Shown here in pieces: positions 50,728 through 62,983 of a stretch of DNA of 64,000 bases. The notes under the pieces were generated by a model, which worked only from the letters and a program-made list of their open reading frames with translations, was not told where the DNA came from and searched no databases. The stretch covers positions 930,001-994,000 of the forward strand of contig KB906755.1 in the NCBI GenBank assembly GCA_000381605.1, given 5' to 3'. Position numbers and translations under genes: made by a program. This stretch comes from Acidobacteriaceae bacterium KBS 89 (GTDB taxonomy: Bacteria > Acidobacteriota > Terriglobia > Terriglobales > Acidobacteriaceae). How positions within the stretch are numbered: position 1 is the stretch's first letter; each line of letters opens with the position of its first letter.

Positions 50728-52127
50728 CAGGCACCCACGCCACTCAAAAACCGAACAATCGATTCGATCCCGCGATGAAAATTCGCCAGATGAAACTTCT
50801 CATTCGGAGCATGAAGGTTGTCATCCGGCAACCCAAATCCCATCATCACCGTAGGAATCTTTAACTCCCGCACAAAGTCCCCCACAATCGGAATCGACCC
50901 GCCCCCGCGCACAAACACCGTCTCCTTCCCGAAAACGGTATGCATCGCGTCGGTAGCAGCCTTCACATACGGATTGTCCGTACTCACCACAATCGGATCA
51001 CCGGAGTGAATCAGCCGCACATCCAGCGCAATTCCCTTCGGCGTCAACGACTCCACATAGGCCTTGTACTTCGCAAAGCTCTCCGCCGGCGTCATGTCCG
51101 GCACCAGACGCATACTCACCTTCGCGACAGCCTTGGCCGGAATCACGGTCTTCGCGCCCGCTCCGATAAATCCACCCGGCATCCCATGTACATCCAGCGT
51201 TGGCCTGGCCCACGTCCGCTCTAGGACGCTCAACCCCAGTTCCCCGGTCAGCGAGACACTCCCAACCTCAGTCTCGCGATAATGTTCCTCATCAAAAGGC
51301 AGCGCCTTCCAGGCCTTCAACTCCGCGGCCGTCGGCTTCTCCACCTTGTCGTAGAACCCCGGAATCAGAATCTTCCCGTCTGCATCCTTAAGCTTCGCAA
51401 TTACGTGCGCCAGCGCCACAAAAGGATTCGGAGCCGCACCGCCATACATCCCCGAGTGCAGATCCGTCCGCGCCCCCCGCGCCTCGATCTCCGTATAAAT
51501 CATTCCGCGCAACCCGACACAAAGCGTCGGCAGCTCCGGCGCAAACATCTCCGTATCCGACACCAGCGCAACATCCGCCTTCAACTGCTCTCCATGCGTC
51601 CTTACGAACGATGCGATCCCCTCACCGCCAACCTCCTCTTCCCCCTCAACGATTACCCGGACATTCACCGGCAGCTTCCCGTCTCCAGCCACCATCAGCG
51701 ACTCGAGCGCTTTCACATGCATCCACATCTGTCCCTTGTCATCGACGGCTCCGCGCGCATACAAATTCCCGTCCCGCTCGGTCGGCTCAAACGGCGGCGA
51801 CTTCCACTCCTCCAGTGGCTCCGCCGGCTGCACATCATAGTGCCCATAGCAAAGCACAGTCGGCTTTCCTTCAGCATGCAGCCAATCCGCGTATACCAGC
51901 GGATGTCCACCCGGATGCTTCGCCGTCGAAGTCTCAATCAGCCGAACATTCTCCATCCCAATCCGCTTCAGTTCCGCCGCAACAAACTCCGCAGCCCGCC
52001 GCACATCCCCTGCACGCTCTGGATCGGTCGATATCGAAGGGATCCGCAGCAAAGCCTTCAGCTCCTCTAGAAATCGCCCTTTGTTCTCCTGCGCAAACCC
52101 AACCGCCGCTGTCACCTTCATCGTCAC
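50727..52127 (-). CDS. M20-family dipeptidase
   Basis: A 466-aa metallopeptidase. Zinc-binding motifs are in order: CYGHYDVQPAEP (His), GAVDDKGQM (Asp), EGEEEVGGEG (catalytic Glu and ligand), SDTEMF (Asp) and HAPNEKFH (C-terminal His). A lid/dimerisation domain lies at about 190-330. It cleaves dipeptides or acyl-amino acids in the cytosol. The gene is stop-start coupled to mobA; the link to cofactor synthesis is probably positional. Confidence 0.92.
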   Translation of the reverse strand: MTMKVTAAVGFAQENKGRFLEELKALLRIPSISTDPERAGDVRRAAEFVAAELKRIGMENVRLIETSTAKHPGGHPLVYADWLHAEGKPTVLCYGHYDVQPAEPLEEWKSPPFEPTERDGNLYARGAVDDKGQMWMHVKALESLMVAGDGKLPVNVRVIVEGEEEVGGEGIASFVRTHGEQLKADVALVSDTEMFAPELPTLCVGLRGMIYTEIEARGARTDLHSGMYGGAAPNPFVALAHVIAKLKDADGKILIPGFYDKVEKPTAAELKAWKALPFDEEHYRETEVGSVSLTGELGLSVLERTWARPTLDVHGMPGGFIGAGAKTVIPAKAVAKVSMRLVPDMTPAESFAKYKAYVESLTPKGIALDVRLIHSGDPIVVSTDNPYVKAATDAMHTVFGKETVFVRGGGSIPIVGDFVRELKIPTVMMGFGLPDDNLHAPNEKFHLANFHRGIESIVRFLSGVGA

Positions 52128-52312
52128 TGGTTCACTCTCCCCAAAACATTCTTCCCTCAGGCATACGCGTCAGCCAAAGCGAAACTCAAGTATATGAAAC
52201 ATACCCGGGCCACACCCAGCCTTTCACCATTTCGCCCCGATCCATTCCTGCGCCGGTCGCATCCAACCTGTCAGAAGGCGTAAACTTCCTGCCGACAAAG
52301 GAGCGTCCGAAC

Positions 52313-52720
52313 ATGACAACCTCTCAGCTAGACGGCACAATGATCGACAAAATCGCCCAGTTCGATTTACCGAAAGAGATGGCCGATTCAGAACAGAAGA
52401 AGCCTTGGCCGTCCGGCATCTACGCCAAGACTCTCTTCAAAAAGCACGATCTTCGCGTCGTCCTTATCTCCATGCAGGACTCCGCCCACATGAAGGAGCA
52501 TCACGCCGACGGCACCCTCTCCATCCAGGTCCTCAAAGGGCAACTCCACGTCTCGGTGAACGGCAAATCGCACGACCTGCCCACCGGCACGCTCTTCACC
52601 CTCGGACACTCCATCCGGCACGATGTTGAAGCCAAAGGCGACTCCGCATTCCTATTGACCATCTCCTGGCCCAGCGCCGATGAGTTGGCCGCCATGAAAC
52701 ACAGAGGCTATGGAAGCTAG
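52313..52720 (+). CDS. Cupin-domain protein
   Basis: A 135-aa single-domain cupin: HMKEHHADGTLSIQVLKG carries the two histidines and metal-binding acid of motif 1, and GTLFTLGHSIRHDVEAKG carries motif 2. AGGAG lies about 9 nt before the ATG. A longer frame extends upstream but runs antisense through the dipeptidase gene and is rejected. Substrate unknown; it may be a small stress or sugar-sensing protein. Confidence 0.8.
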   Translation: MTTSQLDGTMIDKIAQFDLPKEMADSEQKKPWPSGIYAKTLFKKHDLRVVLISMQDSAHMKEHHADGTLSIQVLKGQLHVSVNGKSHDLPTGTLFTLGHSIRHDVEAKGDSAFLLTISWPSADELAAMKHRGYGS

Positions 52721-52774
52721 TAGCCTTCGCTCCCTCAAAATCCAGTCTGAGAAGTTCACAGGCTATTAATCGCG

Positions 52775-53143
52775 ATGGCGAAAAATGGAATAACCGAGAT
52801 GGCTATTAGGCTCAAGCGCGTCTACGAAAACCCCTCCGACGAAGACGGCACCCGAATTCTCGTCGATCGCCTCTGGCCCCGTGGTTTGACCAAAGAAAAG
52901 GCCCGCGTCAACCTTTGGTTAAAGGAAATTGCTCCAAGCACCGAGCTCCGCAAGTGGTTCGCTCACGATCCAGCCAAATGGCCCGAATTCAAAGCGCGAT
53001 ATAAGGCGGAGCTGAAGCACAGCGCCCCACAGCTGGCCATCCTGAAGCAAGCCGTCACCAGAGGCACCACCACCCTGCTCTACGGGGCAAAAGATACCGA
53101 ACACAACGAAGCCGTCGTCCTGAACGAGCTGTTGAGCCGCTGA
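52775..53143 (+). CDS. DUF488-family (YeaO-like) protein
   Basis: A 122-aa protein with the DUF488 hallmarks IRLKRVYENP, ILVDRLWPRGLTKEKA, WFAHDPAKW and LLYGAKDTEHNEA. The family is widespread and uncharacterised; YeaO is the E. coli member. The start could be at 52775 or at the Met 24 nt later. It follows the cupin gene on the same strand at 54 bp. Confidence 0.88.
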   Translation: MAKNGITEMAIRLKRVYENPSDEDGTRILVDRLWPRGLTKEKARVNLWLKEIAPSTELRKWFAHDPAKWPEFKARYKAELKHSAPQLAILKQAVTRGTTTLLYGAKDTEHNEAVVLNELLSR

Positions 53144-53156
53144 AATCGCGCCCAGC

Positions 53157-54281
53157 TCAATTCGCGGGAACGACCTTCTCCGCAGCCACCGGCTCACCCG
53201 CCAGAAACTTCGCAATGTTTTCGTTCAGGAACTTCGCATCCGCAGGATCGGCCGCCGCACCTGCCGGATGCCCCCACAGGGAAGGAATCGGCAGCAGCGA
53301 CACCGTATGCATGTATTGCGCCTCATACCGCGCATCTCCCACTGGAAAATACTGATCCGTCATTGAAGGCATATACAGAAACGGCACCTTGATCGACCCC
53401 AGCGCCTTCTTCTCATCGCCTCCGAAACCCGGCGTCGTCCCAACATCATGCTTCTCCCACGTCCGCATCTGCAAAATCAAATTATTCGCATCCGCCCCGG
53501 GAATAAACCGCGTCCGAAAACGCTCCACCACATCGTTGAACGTCGTCCCCGGCTTCGCATTCGTCCGCCATAGCTCATCCCGCCACCACTGCGGCGAGTA
53601 CAGCCACGCAGCCCAAACCATCCCAAACGCATTGATGCCTGCCTGCGGCTCCTCCGTGTAGTCGCCGCCCTTGAACTTCTCATCTGCAGTAATCGCCGCG
53701 ATCTCCCCCTCGAGCCGCACAAATCCATGCCCATATGTCTTCGCCGTCCCCGACGTCGCCACCGCACGATCCATGAAATCCGGATAACTCACCGCCCACT
53801 GAAACGCCTGTTGTGCCCCCATCGAAAACCCGATCACGGCCTTCAGATGCGTCACCTTCAGATCTTCGGTCAACAAACGATGCACGGCCTCAACGTTGTC
53901 GCGGATCGTCATCACCGGAAACCGCGGCCCATGGAACGGCTCCGGCGTATTGCTCGGAGAAGACGAGCTCCCATTCCCAAACAACTCCGTCGTCACTAGA
54001 AAGAGCTTCTCCGGATCGAGCGCCTTTCCCGGCCCCATCAACCACTCATACCCGGTCAGCTTCGCCATGTAGTGCGAAGGCAGCAAAATCACATTGTCAT
54101 GCGCGGGGTTCAGATGCCCATACGTCCCATACACCAAGTGCGCCTCAGGCAGCACCGCACCGCTCTCTGTCTTGAAGTTCTTGATCACAAACTCATGCCG
54201 CACCGGCGTCTCCAGCCCCCATGCCGTCGAAAAACTCGCAAGCGCGCCCGTCACGAATATCAGACAAATAAGTTTTCTCAT
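53157..54281 (-). CDS. Exported alpha/beta hydrolase of the MetX-like family
   Basis: A 374-aa protein with a signal peptide (about 1-22). The fold resembles homoserine acetyltransferase: the nucleophile elbow is AVIGFSMGAQQAFQWA, the acid lies in SMTDQYFPVGDARYEA and the catalytic His in SLWGHPAGA. The export signal makes a methionine-pathway role unlikely; a secreted esterase or acyltransferase is more plausible. Convergent with the DUF488 gene, 13 bp apart. Confidence 0.8.
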   Translation of the reverse strand: MRKLICLIFVTGALASFSTAWGLETPVRHEFVIKNFKTESGAVLPEAHLVYGTYGHLNPAHDNVILLPSHYMAKLTGYEWLMGPGKALDPEKLFLVTTELFGNGSSSSPSNTPEPFHGPRFPVMTIRDNVEAVHRLLTEDLKVTHLKAVIGFSMGAQQAFQWAVSYPDFMDRAVATSGTAKTYGHGFVRLEGEIAAITADEKFKGGDYTEEPQAGINAFGMVWAAWLYSPQWWRDELWRTNAKPGTTFNDVVERFRTRFIPGADANNLILQMRTWEKHDVGTTPGFGGDEKKALGSIKVPFLYMPSMTDQYFPVGDARYEAQYMHTVSLLPIPSLWGHPAGAAADPADAKFLNENIAKFLAGEPVAAEKVVPAN

Positions 54282-54370
54282 GATGAGCGATCTTACTACT
54301 GCCGCTTATCCCACCTTGCAAAATTCTTATCCTCGTCGCGAACCTCGCTCGACGAGCAGACAATAACTAC

Positions 54371-55165
54371 ATGCACTCCACCACTGCAAACCAAAAGACC
54401 GGACAAACCTGGAACACCGAAGCCTACGCCACCAACGGCCGCTTCGTAGCAACGCTTGCCTCCGACGTAGTCGCCCTCCTCAACCCCCAACCCGGCGAAC
54501 AAATCCTCGACCTCGGCTGTGGCGACGGTGCTCTCACCGAACAACTCGCCGCCACTGGTGCCATCGTCACCGGCGTCGACGCCTCACCCACGATGCTGGC
54601 CGCCGCCCGCCAGCGTAATCTCCACAGCGCTCGCGGCTTGACCTTCGAGCAACACGACGCCACCGCCCTTCCCTTCCATCATCACTTCGACGCCGTCTTC
54701 TCCAACGCCGCGCTCCACTGGATCGCCGGCCAACAAGCCACGCTCAATGGAATCCATCGTGCCCTTCGCCCCGGTGGCCGCTTCGTCGCCGAGATGGGCG
54801 GCCAGGGCAACATCGCCGCCATCCGCACCGCCCTCCAGGCCACTCTCGCGCCGTTCCACATCGATGCCGAAGCAGCGGCCGCCAGTTTCTATCCAGCACC
54901 CGCCGTCTATCGCCGCCTACTCGAAGAAGCCGCCTTCACCATCCAATCAATCGACCTGATCCCCCGCCCCACACCGCTCCCCAACGGCATGGAATCCTGG
55001 CTCAACACCTTCCGCAACGGAGTCCTCGACCAACTCAACCCAACCGACCGCGCAACGGCACTCACCAACACCATCGCCCTGCTAAAACCTGTTCTCTGCG
55101 ACGCCGACGGCAACTGGACGGCCGATTACATCCGTCTTCGCTTTCACGCCACGGCTAATTCTTAA
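54371..55165 (+). CDS. Class I SAM-dependent methyltransferase
   Basis: A 264-aa protein. Motif I is ILDLGCGDGALTEQLAATGA, motif II is VTGVDASPTML and the post-motif is FDAVFSNAALHWIAGQ, a pattern seen in trans-aconitate methyltransferase-like enzymes. The C-terminal part (about 170-264) shapes the acceptor site. Substrate unknown. Its stop overlaps the end of the MarR gene by 4 bp. Confidence 0.85.
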   Translation: MHSTTANQKTGQTWNTEAYATNGRFVATLASDVVALLNPQPGEQILDLGCGDGALTEQLAATGAIVTGVDASPTMLAAARQRNLHSARGLTFEQHDATALPFHHHFDAVFSNAALHWIAGQQATLNGIHRALRPGGRFVAEMGGQGNIAAIRTALQATLAPFHIDAEAAAASFYPAPAVYRRLLEEAAFTIQSIDLIPRPTPLPNGMESWLNTFRNGVLDQLNPTDRATALTNTIALLKPVLCDADGNWTADYIRLRFHATANS

Positions 55166-55617
55166 TTTTCAAGATTCTCCAGGCACCGCACCAGCGTCTT
55201 GTTCAGCGCTTCCACCGCGCTGTCGGGAACTCCTTGCCACAACTTCGTCTCAATTACCCGCGCCGCCTTCTCTCCAGCCTCCAACAGCTTCATCCCGCTC
55301 GGAGTCAACTTCGCTATAAGAATTCGGTCATTCACTGTATCCTTCGTGCGAATAATCCACCCGCCGTCCTCAAGACTCTTCAACAATGCCTGCGCCGACT
55401 GCGGTGTCACATGGCACGCACGCGCCAGTTGAGCCCCAAAAGCCCCCGGCTCATCCTGAACAGCTTTTAGAACCACCAGCTGAGCCGTCGTCACCCCCTG
55501 CGGACGCAGCCTCTCATCCATCTGCCCCCGGAAGTGGACGATGATCCGCTTCATCATCCTCGCAGCTTGCCGCCGCTCCGACTGTTTTTCTGTTCCATTT
55601 TTGACTCGGCCATTCAT
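55162..55617 (-). CDS. MarR-family transcriptional regulator
   Basis: A 151-aa protein with the winged-helix core GAFGAQLARACHVTPQSAQA, LLKSLEDGGWIIRT and the wing DRILIAKLTPSGMKL. MarR dimers bind palindromes and release DNA on binding phenolic or antibiotic ligands. It is divergent from the EmrB-type pump gene with only 33 bp between the start codons, and a 37-bp perfect palindrome spans both starts, so it almost certainly controls both genes. Confidence 0.9.
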   Translation of the reverse strand: MNGRVKNGTEKQSERRQAARMMKRIIVHFRGQMDERLRPQGVTTAQLVVLKAVQDEPGAFGAQLARACHVTPQSAQALLKSLEDGGWIIRTKDTVNDRILIAKLTPSGMKLLEAGEKAARVIETKLWQGVPDSAVEALNKTLVRCLENLEN

Positions 55618-55652
55618 ATCAGTCTCCTGATATCATATCAGGAGACTGATAT
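55616..55652. promoter_or_regulatory. 37-bp perfect palindrome with both start codons
   Basis: The arms ATATCAGTCTCCTGATAT and ATATCAGGAGACTGATAT are exact inverted copies around a single C. Each arm contains an AGGAG Shine-Dalgarno and most of a start codon for one of the divergent genes. It is the obvious MarR operator, and because it would also be in each mRNA leader it could fold and hide the ribosome site. Confidence 0.85.
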
Positions 55653-57264
55653 GGCGACCGCAACCATGCCCGCACCGGCGATCCCCGCCGTCTGGAAGCC
55701 CCACCACAATCCGTGGGCGGTCGCACTCACTGTCACACTCGCCACCTTCATGGAGGTCCTCGACACCTCCATCGCCAACGTCGCCCTGCCCCACATGGCC
55801 GGAACCCTCGGCGCCAGTCAGGAAGAGGCCACCTGGGTCCTCACCAGCTACCTCGTCTCCTCCGCCATCGTCCTGCCTATCTCCGGTTGGCTCTCGGACC
55901 GCTTCGGACGCAAGCGTTTCTACATGACCTGCGTTGCCTTGTTCACCATCTGTTCCATCCTCTGCGGCATCGCCAACACCCTTCCTCTCCTCATAGTCGC
56001 CCGCATCCTCCAGGGCGCAGGTGGCGGCGGCCTCGCGCCCAGCGAGCAAGCCATCCTCGCAGACACCTTCCCAGTCGAAAAACGCGGCCAGGCCTTCGCC
56101 GTCTACGGAATGGCTGTCGTCATCGCACCCGCCATCGGTCCCACTCTCGGCGGTTGGATCACCGACAACTTCAACTGGCACTGGATCTTTTTCATCAATA
56201 TCCCCGTCGGAATCCTCTCGCTCTGGCTCTCCAACCGCATGGTCGAAGACCCGCCGCACCTCAAGCTGCGTCGCGAGCAAGCCAAACACCTAAGAGTCGA
56301 CTTCATGGGCCTCGGCCTCATCTCCCTCGGCGTAGGCTGCCTCGAGTTCACCCTCGACAAGGGCCAGGAAAAGGACTGGTTCGGCGATCCCATGATCCGC
56401 ACCTTCGCCATCCTCGCCGCGGCCACCCTCATCTTCTTCACCTGGTGGGAGTGGCACCACCCCGACCCAATCGTCGATCTCAAGCTTCTTAAGAACCGCA
56501 ACTTCGGCACCGCTGTCTTCCTGCAACTTATCCTCGGCATGGTGCTCTTCGGTTCGACGGTCCTCATCCCGCAGTACCTGCAGATCCTGCTCGGCTACAC
56601 CGCCGAGAGAGCCGGAATGGTCCTCTCTCCCGCAGGCTTCATGATGATGATCATGATGGCAGTCGCGGGGCGTTCCCTCGGCAAGATCGATCCACGCCTC
56701 ATGGTCTGCCTCGGCTACATCGCCACCGCTGCCGGCATCTATAATCTCACTCGCCTCGATCTCAACACCTCGTTCGGAACTGTCACCCTCTGGCGAATGC
56801 TCCAGGTCGTTGGTCTGCCCTTCATCTTCATTCCAATCAGCACCCTTAACTACGTCGGCGTGCCCAGCAACAAGATGAACCAGATCTCGTCGCTCTCCAA
56901 CTTCGCCCGCAATCTCGGAGGCAGCGCCGGCACCGCCCTGCTCACCACCTACATCGCCCGCAGCGCCCAGGTTCATCAGGTCAACCTCGCCGCCCACGCC
57001 ATTCCTGGCAGCGTCCCCTACCGCCTCTATATGGACCGAATGAAAGAGATGATGATGTCTCACGGAGTGTCCGCCGCCAACGCAACCCAGATGGCCGTCG
57101 GACAGGCGTACCAGCAGATGCTTCGTCAGGCCTCCATGCTCAGCTATAAAAATGCCTTCTTCATCCTGTCCGTCACTATCCTCTGCCTGTCGCCGCTACC
57201 ATTCATCATGCGACTCCCCAACAAAGCCGCAAAGCTCGACCCCGAAGCCCTAGGCGGCCACTAA
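55651..57264 (+). CDS. DHA2-family (EmrB/QacA-type) multidrug efflux protein
   Basis: A 537-aa major facilitator with 14 membrane helices. It has FMEVLDTSIANVALPHMAG (motif D1 region), the GWLSDRFGRKRF loop (motif A), RILQGAGGGGLAPSEQAI and the motif C-like GPTLGGWITDNFNW. It exports drugs or phenolics by proton antiport. AGGAG lies 6 nt before the ATG at 55651, inside the palindrome. It is alone on its strand; no EmrA-type partner follows. Confidence 0.93.
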   Translation: MATATMPAPAIPAVWKPHHNPWAVALTVTLATFMEVLDTSIANVALPHMAGTLGASQEEATWVLTSYLVSSAIVLPISGWLSDRFGRKRFYMTCVALFTICSILCGIANTLPLLIVARILQGAGGGGLAPSEQAILADTFPVEKRGQAFAVYGMAVVIAPAIGPTLGGWITDNFNWHWIFFINIPVGILSLWLSNRMVEDPPHLKLRREQAKHLRVDFMGLGLISLGVGCLEFTLDKGQEKDWFGDPMIRTFAILAAATLIFFTWWEWHHPDPIVDLKLLKNRNFGTAVFLQLILGMVLFGSTVLIPQYLQILLGYTAERAGMVLSPAGFMMMIMMAVAGRSLGKIDPRLMVCLGYIATAAGIYNLTRLDLNTSFGTVTLWRMLQVVGLPFIFIPISTLNYVGVPSNKMNQISSLSNFARNLGGSAGTALLTTYIARSAQVHQVNLAAHAIPGSVPYRLYMDRMKEMMMSHGVSAANATQMAVGQAYQQMLRQASMLSYKNAFFILSVTILCLSPLPFIMRLPNKAAKLDPEALGGH

Positions 57265-57268
57265 AAAT

Positions 57269-58021
57269 TCACTGCATCAGCGTCAACGCCCGCTCAAACG
57301 CAGTCGACTTCACCGACACCGCACCCTCAAACGGCCTCGCCAGGTCCGCAATCGACGCCAGCGCCACTGCGACCACAAATGTCAGCGCCAGTACCTGGCA
57401 ATAATGCAACCACTCATTGTCATTGCCAAGCAGACACGAAGATCCCACCGTCGCTCCCGCCCCAGCCACAAGCAGCAGCCACAGAATCCTCGGCAAACGA
57501 TTCCGCAATTCCTGCTCCCTCAGGTTCCGCCTTTCCGAAAGGTCTTTCAGGGCATTCATTAAATTGTCGACGCTACTGCTCCCACCGCCATCCGTCCTTA
57601 ACTTCCCCAACACCTTCCACATCTCTCCTGCCACTCGTTCGCTCGCTCGGCCCTCTCCCTGCGCCTGCATCGCCGGCCAATCTTCGTTGATCGTCGTCTC
57701 GGCGTACTTCATCGCTAACGCATGAATGGCGTCGCGCTCCGGAAAAGGCAGCCCCTCGCCAATCCGGGACACCGTCAGCAGCGACGACGCCTCGAGATTC
57801 GCGTTGACCTCTGCCCCACGAAAGTCGTTCCAAACCGTAAAAAGCATGAACCCAAGAATCACGCCATACGTGGTCCCAAGAATCCCAAGTTGCCATCCCG
57901 TAACATCGTTGACCAACTTGCGGTTCGGAATCGGCCACGCTCGATTCAGCAAAGCTACAAGCACCGTCGACGTCACCATCGCAGCGACGACAAAGAGGCC
58001 GCTCTCCAGATAGCTCAACAT
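57269..58021 (-). CDS. DUF4239-type membrane protein
   Basis: A 250-aa protein with four membrane helices (about residues 5-25, 45-65, 180-200 and 208-230) around a cytosolic helical region of about 110 residues containing DAIHALAMKYAETTINEDWP. The arrangement matches the DUF4239/bestrophin-like family, whose function is not known. Convergent with the MFS gene, 4 bp apart. Confidence 0.75.
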   Translation of the reverse strand: MLSYLESGLFVVAAMVTSTVLVALLNRAWPIPNRKLVNDVTGWQLGILGTTYGVILGFMLFTVWNDFRGAEVNANLEASSLLTVSRIGEGLPFPERDAIHALAMKYAETTINEDWPAMQAQGEGRASERVAGEMWKVLGKLRTDGGGSSSVDNLMNALKDLSERRNLREQELRNRLPRILWLLLVAGAGATVGSSCLLGNDNEWLHYCQVLALTFVVAVALASIADLARPFEGAVSVKSTAFERALTLMQ

Positions 58022-58081
58022 AATTTTTTTTGCCTCCGCATCCGCCGACAGCCAGACTATATCAGTGCTACCCTATCGCCC

Positions 58082-58960
58082 ATGAGCTATCTCAGGCCCC
58101 ACTTCAGGTTCTTTTTTCCCCTGCTTAGCCTCCTCCTCACCGTCTCCGCCCTCGCCCAAACCCCGACCACCCCCGACGCGCCCCCTCAAACCAACGTCAC
58201 GCAAAACGCCGCTCTCAATCCAAACCTTCCGACTCTCTTCATCGTCGGCGACTCCACCGCCCGCAACCAGGCCGACCTCGGTTGGGGAGACCACTTCGCT
58301 CACTACTTCGACACCACCAAGATCAACATCGCCAACCGCGCCCGCGCCGGCCGAAGCTCCCGCAGCTACTACAACGAAGGCCTATGGGCCAACGTCCTCG
58401 CCGAGATGAAGCCCGGCGACTACGTCCTCATCCAGATGGGCCACAACGATGGTGGCAGCATCAATCCTGTAACCGACACCAAGGCCCGCAACAGCGTCAA
58501 AGGCATCGGCGACGAAACCGTGCAATTCCCCCTCTCGAAACCCTTCACCACCGGCCCCATCGCCGGCCAGACAACCGAGACCATCCACACCTACGGCTGG
58601 TACATCCGCAAATACATCGCTGACACCCGCGCAAAGAAAGCCACTCCCATACTCCTTACCATCACGATCCGCAACATCTGGGCCCACGACCCTGACGGCA
58701 ACCTCCAAATCGAACGCGACATGGGCTTCCACGACTACGAAACCCAGCTCGCCACATCCGAGCAGGTCCCCCTCGTAGACATGGCCACCGTCGAAGCCGA
58801 CCGCCTCCAGGCCCTCGGCCCCGAAAAGACTGCGCTCCTCTTCCCGATCGACCACACCCACACCAGCCCCGAGGGAGCCGACCTCGCCGCCCAATCCGTC
58901 GTTACCGCATTACAGAAGTCCGGTTCTCCTCTGACACAGTTTATGAAGCTCGATTTATGA
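58082..58960 (+). CDS. CE12 rhamnogalacturonan acetylesterase (GDSL hydrolase)
   Basis: A 292-aa protein with a signal peptide (about 1-24, LLLTVSALAQ). SGNH blocks are in order: IVGDSTARN (catalytic Ser), GRSSRSYYNEG (Gly/oxyanion), MGHNDGG (Asn) and PIDHTHTSPEGA (Asp and His). This is the CE12 pattern, removing acetyl groups from pectin rhamnogalacturonan. It is divergent from the DUF4239 gene (60 bp). No pectinase is adjacent; the other secreted glycan enzymes in the window make pectin use plausible. Confidence 0.85.
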   Translation: MSYLRPHFRFFFPLLSLLLTVSALAQTPTTPDAPPQTNVTQNAALNPNLPTLFIVGDSTARNQADLGWGDHFAHYFDTTKINIANRARAGRSSRSYYNEGLWANVLAEMKPGDYVLIQMGHNDGGSINPVTDTKARNSVKGIGDETVQFPLSKPFTTGPIAGQTTETIHTYGWYIRKYIADTRAKKATPILLTITIRNIWAHDPDGNLQIERDMGFHDYETQLATSEQVPLVDMATVEADRLQALGPEKTALLFPIDHTHTSPEGADLAAQSVVTALQKSGSPLTQFMKLDL

Positions 58961-58986
58961 CTCGTCGCTAACCCCACCCAAAGGCG

Positions 58987-59859
58987 CTACTGCTTCACCC
59001 CAAACGCAAACACATCCGGCCGGTTGTAATGCCCCGCCACGTCCAGATCGAACTTCCCCCGCGCAATCTCATCCGTATCGATCTCCGCCACCACCAGCCC
59101 CGTCTCCTCCATTGGCCCAGCCACAACACTCCCCTGCGGAGAAACAATCAAACTCCGCCCATCAATCACGCCACCGAGTTCCCGCAAATCCTCCGGCCAA
59201 TCTTCTTTCGTCAACCTCTGGCAAGCACTCAGTACAAAACATCGCCCTTCATAAGCGATATGCCGCATACTCGTCTGCCACATCTCCCGCGCATCCACGG
59301 TCGGCGCGCACCATAGCTGTACACCCTGCTCATAAAGATGCTGCCGGTATAGCGGCATATAGTTCTCCCAGCAGATCGCCATCCCGATCCGCCCAATCTC
59401 CGTCTCCACCACCTCTATCGTCGATCCGTCCCCCATCCCCCAGATCAGCCGCTCCATCGCCGTCGGCATCAGCTTCCGATGCTTCGCCACCAGCCCACCC
59501 TCCGGCGAAAATAACAGGCTCGAGCAATACAACGTCCCGCCATCCCTCTCCACGACCCCAACCACAATATGCAGCCCCAACCTCCGCGCCCACTCCGCGA
59601 GCATCTCGGTCTCTGCCCCCGGACACGCAATGGCCGCCTTGAAGTACCGCGCAAACATCGTTCTCCCCGCATCGCTGCGACTCCCCACCACAGCCCCGAA
59701 GTCCAACCCCTTCGGATACCCACCCAGCAGCGCTTCGGGAAACACAATCAATCGTGAGCCACCCGCCGCAGCCCGCTCACAAAGCTGCCCCACCCTTAGC
59801 AAAGTCGAGGCGACATCGAACAACACACTCCCTACCTGAGCAACGGCAACCTTGAGCAT
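58987..59859 (-). CDS. Nitrilase-type carbon-nitrogen hydrolase
   Basis: A 290-aa protein. The catalytic set is Glu in IVFPEALLGGYPKGL, Lys in KHRKLMPTAMERLIWG and Cys in AICWENYMPLYRQ. The WENYMP context and GGYPKG are typical of true nitrilases and cyanide-dihydratase-type enzymes that turn nitriles into acids and ammonia. Length is slightly short of the usual 310-370 because the C-terminal oligomerisation tail is missing. Convergent with the CE12 gene. Confidence 0.85.
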   Translation of the reverse strand: MLKVAVAQVGSVLFDVASTLLRVGQLCERAAAGGSRLIVFPEALLGGYPKGLDFGAVVGSRSDAGRTMFARYFKAAIACPGAETEMLAEWARRLGLHIVVGVVERDGGTLYCSSLLFSPEGGLVAKHRKLMPTAMERLIWGMGDGSTIEVVETEIGRIGMAICWENYMPLYRQHLYEQGVQLWCAPTVDAREMWQTSMRHIAYEGRCFVLSACQRLTKEDWPEDLRELGGVIDGRSLIVSPQGSVVAGPMEETGLVVAEIDTDEIARGKFDLDVAGHYNRPDVFAFGVKQ

Positions 59860-59965
59860 CCCAGCAGTCTAAATGCCTCAACGACCCTAACTCGAACCCC
59901 CTCAGCACTCCCAGACCATTTACACTAGATAGTGGGACAAAGTGCGCCCACGAAGGACACCAGTT

Positions 59966-62983
<3,018 letters not shown>

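Noticed and set aside
51611..52312. Upstream extension of the cupin gene
   Set aside because: The extension is antisense to the M20 dipeptidase and has biased Pro/Ser/Arg composition. The ATG at 52313 has a good Shine-Dalgarno.
57722..58081. Upstream extension of the CE12 gene
   Set aside because: It is antisense to the DUF4239 gene. The signal peptide starts at the ATG at 58082.
59942..59965. GTG start for secA
   Set aside because: It would add eight residues that do not resemble SecA N-termini, and the TTG at 59966 has a well-spaced Shine-Dalgarno.
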